Source: Lampris incognitus (taxonomy: Eukaryota > Chordata > Actinopteri > Lampriformes > Lampridae). Taken from it: a DNA stretch of 64,000 nucleotides. The DNA is taken from assembly GCF_029633865.1 (NCBI RefSeq), contig NC_079213.1:104769502-104833501 (forward strand). Reading direction: 5' to 3'. The translations under genes and the position numbers were made by a program. Shown here piece by piece: positions 56,501 to 64,000 of the stretch. The notes below the pieces were generated by a model that worked only from the letters and a program-made list of their open reading frames with translations, had not been told where the DNA came from and searched no databases. Every line of letters starts with the position of its first letter. The first letter of the stretch is position 1.

Positions 56501-57906
56501 GCTGGTCGGGGCAGCGGTTCATCTACACATTAGGATCCACCAGGTTAGAAAATAGAAAAACATGCGTGAAAACTACGACGAGAAAGAAATAACTGAGATT
56601 TTAGAGGACATTTTAAGTGTATCTTTTTTAAAGGTAGGGTGTAGACTAGTATATAATGTTTTAGGTTCTGCCCAGTTATTCTCTTCACATGTCTATCATG
56701 CCAGGCAACATGTGTTTGTGATGATTTACATAAGATGCATTGTGAAGAATCGGGGACACGTGGAAGTATATAGACTAGTTTTCCAGTCACGGAAAACACC
56801 TGTAAAATGCTTAACTTGATTCAATGTCTTGGAAATATCCTGGAGGTCATGCAAAATTATAAAGAAAGGTTATGAAATTGTACTTTTACTTGCTGAAAAT
56901 GCTTATTTGTAGGGTGGTTTGTAGCTGATATTGAATATTTTCATCGATATTTTTAGCCGCTGAGATGTGACATCAGTGTGTTACTTTGTTACATGCATAA
57001 AAGAACATTATAATTGAGATGACACCCCCCCCCACCCAGCCAATCTAAAGGGTTCATACGGTCTTAAAAAATCTTGGTCTATGAGAATAATTATGGATGA
57101 TAACTTAATTGGCTGCTAATATCATTGCTCTGTGTCAGCCAAGTACATTCCCTATTCGATTCTGAAATTCATTTTTCCATTTCAACTAGGTTCGCCTGAA
57201 CTCAGTGCCGCGAGGCTCGGCTGAATCCTTGCGTCTCTCCTACAAGACAGGGTTCTCCCGCCTGATGCAGGGCTACACGACGTACCTCCGCAGAAACATC
57301 CAGGAGACCGCTCCCACTGCAACACCCGGACCAGCTACCAGGAGGGCAGGTGGTCGACGCCAAGCTAGCGCTAGCAGATCTAACATGACCGGCTTTAAAA
57401 ACACCACCCTCAGCAAAACAACATATACCACTGACCCAACCAGACGGCTCGTAGACGTAAGCCCAATTCGCCCAAATAACACAAGCGGTCGACTCAGTCA
57501 GACTAACACAACTGCTCCAACAGCTCGGACGATAAGAACTCTCAGATCCAGCGGATCCAGTGAGGCCACTGGACCAACTTGGCCAAAAGGAAGTGATAAA
57601 ACCACTGTGGGCTTGGTTAGAAATGAAACCATCATTGCCGGTGCACCTTCTGTGTCTAGTGTAGATAGCAGAAAAAGGAAAACTGCCAGTCAGGGCCTGT
57701 TGGTTATTGAGCCCCTGAGAAATGTGAGTCACAGCGTGCAGCACCATCCCTGCCAGTCCCCTGCCATCGAGCAAGCCCTCGTAACTCGCATCATCGACAC
57801 CCAGGACCTGGAACGCAGCCGGGACTTCTTCCTGCACAGCGAGAAGCTCTTCAGCAGTCTGCTGAGGCAGAGTAATGACTTCGAATTGAAGACGCAGCGG
57901 CAATGA
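50577..57906 (+). CDS. Unrecognised three-exon gene, 455 residues
   Basis: I do not recognise this protein. Exons 50577-50921, 56238-56543 and 57190-57906 have consensus splice sites and join in phase 0. The first ATG (MSMIMASRGF) is used; a second ATG lies at codon 3. Seen: an acidic and aromatic N-terminal part, a glycine run at residues 81-91 from a GGC repeat, a hydrophobic stretch at about 98-113 (VGVVALALSILFDQVA), a probably helical middle (RIGEIIQSYLGQIPEIANNQDKMAETTELYDN, about residues 140-175), a basic and amphipathic part to about 260 (WLVGAAVHLHIRIHQVRL, LSYKTGFSRLMQGYTTYLRR), then a long Ser/Thr/Arg-rich low-complexity tail and a helical end. There is no clear signal peptide. 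The 5.3-kb first intron contains an Academ-like transposon. An AATAAA lies at 57,983-57,988, about 77 bp past the stop. Confidence 0.75.
50922..51210. other. Intron 1 of the unknown gene, left part
   Basis: Unique-looking sequence with no supported feature. Confidence 0.45.
51211..51284 (+). repeat. SINE family B 3' tail
   Basis: CTGCTGGGATAGGCTCCAGC, then GGATAATGGATGGATGGAT. Only the 3' end is present. Confidence 0.8.
51285..51791. other. Intron 1 of the unknown gene, next to the transposon
   Basis: No supported feature. It ends at the target duplication CAA (51,789-51,791) of the transposon. Confidence 0.45.
51792..55771 (-). mobile_element. Academ-like DNA transposon, apparently intact
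   Basis: The long terminal inverted repeats run from 51,792 to about 52,117 and from about 55,457 to 55,771. Both start TAGTCT(G/A)GTCAGTTAA(G)GG-like and show only a few mismatches over more than 300 bp. The 3-bp sequence CAA lies directly outside both ends (51,789-51,791 and 55,772-55,774), a 3-bp target duplication as reported for Academ elements. A diverged tandem copy of part of the left repeat follows at about 52,125-52,290. Inside is one minus-strand transposase gene. It sits in intron 1 of the unknown host gene, antisense to it. Confidence 0.8.
52515..55380 (-). CDS. Academ-like transposase with CXC domain, two exons
   Basis: The reading frame 55380-54066 joins across a 169-bp intron (54,065-53,897, donor ACAG followed by GTGAAA, acceptor TTTCAG) in phase to 53896-52515, giving about 898 residues with no stop. 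Seen in order: GSDQPLYAIKKMIQW and FMGGLHLEKVSL (N-terminal third), a long middle region, VTVRTVDSDVVVILLG, then HSFSGCDSVSAFFG, an acidic XPG/PIN-nuclease-like motif, and a C-terminal cysteine-rich block CSCRSNKCTSCSCAGRGMKC...YCKCLSKC with nine cysteines in the Tesmin/TSO1 CXC pattern. Similar proteins, known to me from cnidarian and fish genomes, are transposon-derived. The N-terminus may lack an upstream exon. The superfamily name rests on the nuclease and cysteine motifs plus the 3-bp duplication. Confidence 0.75.
55772..56237. other. Intron 1 of the unknown gene, right part
   Basis: AT-rich intron sequence ending in the acceptor TTCTCACCAG at 56,228-56,237. The reading frame of exon 2 is open into this intron back to 56,037, but that part has no matching features. 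Confidence 0.5.
56544..57189. other. Intron 2 of the unknown gene
   Basis: Intron sequence between good splice sites (donor at 56,544, acceptor AACTAG at 57,184-57,189). No repeat recognised. Confidence 0.5.
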
Positions 57907-58820
57907 AAAGCATGTGATTAAAGGCACTTTTTCTGGTCTCGCCTACATCCTCATTTCACCAAGGGCCGTGGATTGTCCACGAAATAAAAGCTGGACTTTC
58001 ACCAAGTGACATCAGAACTGAAAAAGCCCTTCCAATGAGCGGCGAAACCTTCGACCTTTGTCAACTCTGCAGTGACAGACCAGTATATATAGTATATAGT
58101 ATGTATATATATATATATATATATACTATATGTGTGTGTGTGTGTGTATTTGCTCCTACTTCAATTTGATGTGGGATTAAAACTGATCCCGATCCGACCT
58201 ACCAGTCTAAAACTGTGACCATACCAGCATAACATTGTCACCGGCATGCTCACAGTCACTTTAACAGTCATTCCCAGTTTATTCTTGGACGTGATAAGGA
58301 GCCAGTATGGGCTAACCCTGGTGATAAAATGCAGTTTGCAGTTGTTTCTAATACAGACCTCGTTGTTGCACTTATAAAAGTAATTCATACATTAGCCTGC
58401 AGGGGGAGACAAAATACTAGATTATATGATCCAATAGATGACAGCATCCAAGGTTCAGACAAATGGCGCTCAGAGACCCACCAGTCCTGCCAGGGCTAAT
58501 CAACACAAGACTGAGGAGAAACACTGGGGTCTGCAACTGAAATGATCATATTAAGATGACTGCCTATATAATATTATTGCATCTAATTGTAAAGATTTTT
58601 ACACGCAGACTTTGTTTACCTATCTGCTCCTTTAGTTGATTTTACAGTGCAAAATTCGGAGCCAATTGATTTAGTGCTTTCTTACATTGATAAAAAAATT
58701 GCATATTACAATTAAAAATGACTAAAGCACTTTATTATATTTTTCTCTGAAAATAAAGCATTACAAACTGTACTGAGATATTTGAGTGCTGCTTTTGTGT
58801 GTTAGAAATGTGACACAAAT
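57907..58820. other. 3' untranslated region of the unknown gene and flank
   Basis: It contains AATAAA at 57,983-57,988, a (TA)n/(TG)n microsatellite at 58,085-58,148, and another AATAAA at 58,752-58,757. No open frame supported. Confidence 0.5.
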
Positions 58821-59020
58821 GAAGTCAAGTCAGGCTTATCTGTATAGCCTAAAATAACAAGGTAGGCCCAAAGGGCTGCACAATCAGCACGGTATATGAC
58901 AATGTACGACACCCCCTATCCTCGGTCCCTCGACTAAAATAAGCAAAATCTCCACAAGAAAAAAACCTTATCAGGACGAAATGGTAGAAACCTCAGAGGA
59001 TGGATCCCTCTTCTGAAGAT
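58821..59020. repeat. Interspersed fish repeat fragment
   Basis: The block runs from AAGTCAAGTCAGGCTTATCTGTATAG through GGCTGCACAATCAG, CCCCCTATCCTCGGTCCCTCG and GAAAAAAACCTTATCAGGACG to CCTCAGAGGATGGATCCCTC. I recall this layout from a common fish retroposon 3' end but cannot name the family. Confidence 0.55.
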
Positions 59021-60202
59021 CACTTTAAAAACTCAATCAAGAGGTTGAATTGAACCACAACGGTGCAGATTAGTGGTTTCTTAAAGCCACCACATCAAAA
59101 AAAAAAATTTGTTACGACCCCAAATTGATTATTTGCTGGTTAGGCCAGACATTTTGCCCACTTATATGCTACCAAGCTACAAGGTACTCAACGAGCCCAT
59201 CTCAGACGTGGAGAGGCCCTTTATTTAGCTGTTTCTAATGACTCACATAAGGAAGTACCTGGATCTGGATGTGGCCAGGCTTTGTTAGCTGACCTAGTTT
59301 CTGAAAAACAGATCCAGCTAGCTCAATACACACAATGAAATTGTACGGCAAATATTGTGTAGCTTGAGCATGCACAGTTGTAAATATTGTGTAGCTTGAA
59401 CATGTCCAGTTGTAAATATAAAAAAAGGTTATACTTGCAAACCGCCATCTAACCTCTGTATGTATCTTTTTCTGAACCAACCAAATTGCATCCGTGTTGC
59501 AAGCAATTTGCAGGGGGTGTCAGATGGCGCAATACCGGAGCAATTCAACGGCAAGTGACAAAAGTTGTATTGTGCAACACGGCTTTAGGTCACTGCTGCA
59601 AATTTGATCACCCCGCCAATTATTTCAGCCCAATCTTCAAGACCGGCCAAACAGCCAGGGCCCACCGAGAGAACCCCGGCTTCTCTGGCTGGACAGTCCA
59701 TTGATAATGGACAGTAAGCTGAGACCACGGTATATGACTAAATTCATAAGCCATGACATCACAGGCATGTGACATGTAGCTTAGCCCACTGGGCCAACGG
59801 GGCACTCGGCCTCTCATCTTTTTGTCGAGCTGCCTCTCGGTGACCCATAATGAGTCCAGCTGTCACTGTGTACACAGTGGGAGCACAGCAAACAGCTAAC
59901 CACACATCTAATCGACCTCTGCACTTGGGTTTTGCATGTGTGTGTGTGTGTGTGTGCGTGTGTGTGCATGCTACTTTGCAGCCTGGTATGTGTATGTGAA
60001 CAAGCAAAGATTTTTCTGCAGCAGATCCACACCATGTGGAGTTAGAACGACCAAGGCGGTCATTTTGACCGTTTTGGATTTTCAAAGTTTATTAACTTGG
60101 TGGAAAAAAATATTGTCGCGTTGCGCGCCGGCGACAAACAGTGACGGAGACGAAGATTTCAGTTCGGCAGCAAAAAAAGCTACAACTCTCATTTTTCTAC
60201 TG

Positions 60203-60206
<4 letters not shown>
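59021..60206. other. Intergenic, with TG microsatellite
   Basis: A direct repeat of about 40 bp (AATATTGTGTAGCTTGA(G/A)CATG...CAGTTGTAA) occurs twice at 59,352-59,420. A (TG)n tract lies at 59,935-59,968. Nothing else supported. Confidence 0.5.

Positions 60207-60264
<58 letters not shown>
60207..60264. repeat. (CT)n microsatellite
   Basis: A nearly pure CT run of about 58 bp, followed by a (TG)n tract at 60,312-60,343. Confidence 0.95.
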
Positions 60265-60268
<4 letters not shown>

Positions 60269-60310
60269 CCAACCTCCCCTTCAAAACACACTCCCCCACA
60301 AGTCCCTATA

Positions 60311-60346
<36 letters not shown>

Positions 60347-60479
60347 AGTGCTACACTGCCCCCTGTCCTCGAGGAGGACATAGCGCTGGGGACGCCTGCG
60401 CGCCCGCCTGGGCCTTTCGTGCCCCTGTGGGGGTGGGGGGTGGGGTAACCCCACAGCCCAGACCAGGGACCACAGCTCC

Positions 60480-62630
60480 CAGCGGCGTGGTGTGGAAGGG
60501 TGACATGGGCCCAACGTGTCGCCTCTCTGGAGAATGCTGGGAGGTGGTGCAGAGGGAAGGCGACGCGGGTCCAGCGCGCCGTCATCCTTCAGGGCGCTGG
60601 AACGTGGTGCGGAGGGTCGACGTGGGCTCAGTGCGTCGCCCCCCAGTGGAGTGCTGGAATATCGGGTGAGAGGGCGACACGGGCCAAGCGTGCCGCCCTC
60701 CGGGTGCAGGCTAGCCGCCTCCACAATATGGAGCCAGGCGGTCCCGGTGCAGCATGACAACCCACCCCCTGGGTGCCACCTGCACCCGATAGACCACCGC
60801 CCCGACTCGCTCCACCACTCTGCAAGGCCCCGTCCACTTACTCTCCAACTTGGGCGACCTTCCTTTGGTTCTCTTTGGAGCGTACACCCACACCCTCTCC
60901 TCTGCCTGGAAGTCCGCTCCTTTTGTGTGCTGGTCGTACGCTCTCTTCTGCCGAGCCCCAGCATCCTTGACCTGCCTCCTGGCAAACTCATGCGCCACCT
61001 CCATGCGGGCCCTTAACTGGTCTGCATACTCTGGCCCCGGCATATCCGGGGGGCTGGCCAAACATCAGGGACGGGGGTGTGCGCAGCTCTCGCCCCAGCA
61101 TCAACAGGGCTGGTGTACATCCTGTTTTCTCCTGGACCACCGACCGACAAGCCAAGAGCACCAAGGGCAGCTGGTGGTCCCAGTGTTTTTGGTCCTTTGC
61201 CACCACCAACGCCAACTGTGCGTCCAGCGTGCGGTTAAACCACCCCACCAGGCCACCACTCTGCGGGTGGAGCGGTGTGGTCCGAGTCTTGTGGATGGCC
61301 AGCTGCTGACACATCCCAGCGAACAGCTGCGACTTGAAGTTGCGCCCCTGATCCGAGTGAAGCTCAGCTGGGACCCCGAACCGACTGAATATCCCCTCGA
61401 TCAGCAAGTTGCAGACTGTCGCCGCCTCCTGGTCCGGCACAGCGTAGGCCTCTGGCCACTTAGGGGAAGTATTTCATTGCGACTACTACATAGTGGTTGC
61501 CATGGGGGGGGGGGGGGTGAGGGAAGAGCCCAACACGTCCACCGCAACCCGGTCCATCAGGTATCCCATCCTGTACTGCTGCAGTGGCGCATGGCTCTGA
61601 CCCGGTGGACCCTTCCGGGTGGTGCAGCGGTCACATCTCCTACAGAAGGCCTCAACATCCTGCTGGCAGCTGACCCAATAAAATGACTGGCGGACCTACC
61701 TCAGCGTCTTTGTCGTTCCAAAATGGCTGACCCCCGGTGGCCCGTGCTGTGCCTCCAACACCTCTGTCTGGCGCCTCCTGGGGACCACGACCTGCCACCT
61801 CTCTCCGGTTGTCGCCAGCTCCAGCCAGTGCCTCCACAGCACTCCATCCTGCATCTTCAGGCCCTCCAGCTGCGACCAGAGGCCCCTCACCGTTGGGCTA
61901 AAGGGCATGACCCCTGACCACTCTGGGCAGCTGCCTGCCTCCACCCACTGGATCACCTGGGCCAGGTCCTCCTGCTGGTCCTTAGCCCAGTCAGCGGTGT
62001 CCTCCAGCAGCACCACATGGGCACCTCACCTCCACGTTCCCCAGACATCGTTCCTTGGCCTCCATCCCGGAGCACTGTGCACACCCCTCATCACAGGGCC
62101 GCCTGGACAGTCCATCAGCGTTAGTGTGACTCTCACCTTTTTAATGCACAATGGTGAACTGATACTCCTGCAGCTGTTCAATCCACCTGGCCACCTGCCC
62201 CTCTGGCTCCTGGAATGATAGCAACCACCGCAGTGAGGCATGGTCTGTTCTAATGACGAACGGGAGGCCACACAGGTGATGTTTAAAGTGTCTGACCGCC
62301 TCCACCCCTGCCAGCAGCTCCCGACGTGTCACGCAGTAGTTCCGTTCTGCTCCAGAAAAGGCACGGCTGTAGTAGGCGACCGCCTGATCGCCCTCTGGAG
62401 ACAGCTGCAGCAGAATCGCCCCCATGGTATCAGCACTCGCGTCCGTGTCCAGTACAAAGTCTCCCCCGGGCTTTGGGGCAACCAGGACGGGGGTGTCGCA
62501 CAACACCTGTTTCAGTGTGTTGACGCCTGCTACCGCATGTCACCCCAGTCAAACCAGGTGTTCTTGTTGGTGAGACGGTGGCAGCCACCGTGGCAAAACC
62601 CTGGACGAACCGACGTTAGTAGGACGCCAA
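60480..62630 (-). mobile_element. Ty3/Gypsy-type retrotransposon fossil, pol 3' part
   Basis: Minus-strand pol parts in order: the end of reverse transcriptase at the right border, RNase H (62.1-62.5 kb, with DTDASADTMGAIL and RTDHASLRWL), the zinc-binding and linker part of integrase (61.7-62.0 kb), integrase core (61.0-61.4 kb, with FGVPAELHSDQGRNFKSQLF and TTPLHPQSGG), and a C-terminal domain (60.7-61.1 kb, ending near LHRDRLAPY). It is broken in several places and looks old. Its right side is interrupted at 62,631 by a plus-strand Gypsy element, so the rest may resume beyond the window. The left limit is approximate. Confidence 0.85.
60485..60712. repeat. Diverged tandem repeat of about 57-60 bp, four units
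   Basis: Units share GGCGACRCGGGYCCAGCGYGYCGCC followed by GTGCTGGAAYRTGGTGCGGAG-like sequence. The array lies just beyond the pol C-terminal part of the minus-strand fossil. Confidence 0.65.
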
Positions 62631-64000
62631 TGTTATGTATGGATGAGGCTATTCTACCAGTGACCACTAGGTGGCACCTGTATTCTATATTGCTGTTGTC
62701 TGGGTTGTAACCAACGGAAGAAGAGTTCCTAGTAAAGCGTGGAAATGAACAGCCGTGTGTGCGTTGTGGTCCCTGCATCGTGTGTGAAATTGTTTACACC
62801 ATAGTGTTATTAGCCAGCTACATAATATAAATTGGCGTCGAGATGTGGTGTAGAAACTTTTAGGCACCAAAGTAGCCGTGAAAAGGGACGTTTTCTACTT
62901 GTTTGGACGAAGTCATCCACGCAGTTGTAGCTAATGCTAGCATGGCGCTAGCCAACTGACTAAACTTGCTAGCTGATGATGAGCAGTGGCAGCGGAGAAG
63001 AAAGGGAAAAGGAACCAGAAGGACGCATCATGGCGGGAATTATTGGCGGTATGGAACCATTTGAGGAATCCGGTGAACAATGGGCTGCGTATATTGAGCG
63101 TTTTGAGAATTATATCCTGGCTAATGAGATCAGGGATGCTAAGAAGGTGCCGGTTCTATTGAGTGTGATAGGGCCAAAGACCTACGGATTGTTGCGCAGT
63201 CTGATTGCTCCAGATAAGCCTGGGGAGAAGACGTATGGTGACATTGTAAAGCTGTTGAAAGGACATTTCGCCCCCAAACCGATAGTGATAGCAGAGAGAT
63301 TCCGTTTCCACAAGAGGAATCAGGAGGACGGTGAGTCGGTGGTTCAGTATGTTGCTGTGCTTAAAGGACTTTCCGAGCATTGTGAGTTTGGTGGTTACTT
63401 AGAGGATGCACTACGGGACAGGTTTGTTTGTGGAATGAAAAGTGAAACGGTTCAGAAGCGCCTGTTGACCGAGGACAATTTGACCTTTCAGAAAGCGGTC
63501 ACTTATGCAGTTTCAGCAGAAACAGTGGCGCGTGACGCACAACAGTTGAGCGGCTCGTTAAAGGTAAATGCCGTTCTCTCTCAAACATCCCATGCCAAAT
63601 GCAGGCGGTGTGGAAAGACAAATCATAGTGGTGATAACTGTTGGTATAAAGATAGAGACTGCCATCAATGCGGCAGGAAAGGCCACATTGGTCGCATGTG
63701 TAAAAGTAAACCCAAGAATGACTATGGCAGAGAGAGGAAATACAGAGAAGGGAAACCGGAGTTTAAAGGCAAAAGCAACACATCCAAACACAGTGGGAGA
63801 GACAAGAAGAAGAAAGTGCATTGTGTGGAGGCCAGTGACAATGAAAGTACAAGTGAAGGGACTAAATCTGACAATGATAACAATTGCCATGTTATGCACT
63901 GTTTCGTAAGGGTAAATATTCACGTATATCTGTGTTACCTGAAATAAATGGTAAGAAAATTGAAATGGAATTAGACACAGGGGCTGCTGTATCTTTAATT
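62631..64000 (+). mobile_element. Ty3/Gypsy-type retrotransposon, 5' part, continues past the window
   Basis: A 5' terminal repeat begins TGTTATGTATGG at 62,631 and ends at about 62,822-62,832, followed by a leader with ATTGGCGTCGAGATG. A gag frame of 323 codons follows (62,976-63,947), with a capsid-like region (EQWAAYIERFENY) and two CCHC knuckles (CRRCGKTNHSGDNC and CHQCGRKGHIGRMC). A protease-like LDTGAAVSLI lies at the very edge. The part in the window looks whole; nothing can be said of the rest. It is inserted in the minus-strand Gypsy fossil and so is younger than it. Confidence 0.85.

Noticed and set aside
57202-57927. A 241-residue minus-strand gene
   Set aside because: It is the antisense of exon 3 of the unknown plus-strand gene, where the splice phases and codon pattern fit the plus strand.

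Overview
This window is nuclear DNA of a ray-finned fish, most likely a teleost. The genes are spliced, with vertebrate exon-intron borders. Two tRNA-derived SINE families common in fish recur throughout, and there are long (TG)n tracts, Tc1-like, DIRS-like and Ty3/Gypsy-like elements. Nothing in it is bacterial. About 200 bases (34,746-34,945) are an assembly gap.

Four host genes can be built from exons whose phases all agree. (1) 307-18,800, plus strand: the last 11 coding exons of zfyve9 (SARA), 510 codons plus stop; its 5' part lies left of the window. (2) 23,332-26,846, minus strand: a complete elovl1-type very-long-chain fatty acid elongase, 7 coding exons and 320 residues, with a likely non-coding first exon near 30.7 kb. 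(3) 39,770-43,812, plus strand: complete mob3c, 3 coding exons and 216 residues. (4) 50,577-57,906, plus strand: a 3-exon gene for a 455-residue protein that I do not recognise. Zfyve9, elovl1 and mob3c all map to human 1p32-p34 as I recall it, so the order looks like old vertebrate linkage. The genes are otherwise independent and form no pathway.

The rest is dominated by repeats. Zfyve9 introns hold an RTE-like LINE end, SINEs, a LINE with a restriction-like endonuclease, a Tc1 remnant and a 5.3-kb DIRS-like fossil. A 2.4-kb foldback-like element with an 8-bp target duplication sits at 19.3-21.7 kb. Elovl1 and mob3c introns carry SINEs. An AT-rich minisatellite of 14 units lies at 32.2-32.9 kb. 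A minus-strand LINE at 35-37.5 kb contains a 413-bp TRIM-like element whose terminal repeats hold tRNA-like sequence. At 45.2-48.5 kb a TTAA-flanked element encloses a 1.45-kb CCTAAC-type satellite. A 79-bp tandem repeat lies at 49.6-50.0 kb.

The most striking item is at 51,792-55,771, inside intron 1 of the unknown gene. It is a DNA transposon with about 320-bp near-identical terminal inverted repeats, a 3-bp target duplication, and one transposase reading frame of about 898 codons that is open across a single 169-bp intron. Its protein ends in a CXC-type cysteine-rich domain and has an Academ-like nuclease motif. At 60.3-64 kb a plus-strand Ty3/Gypsy element, continuing past the window, is nested in an older minus-strand Gypsy fossil.
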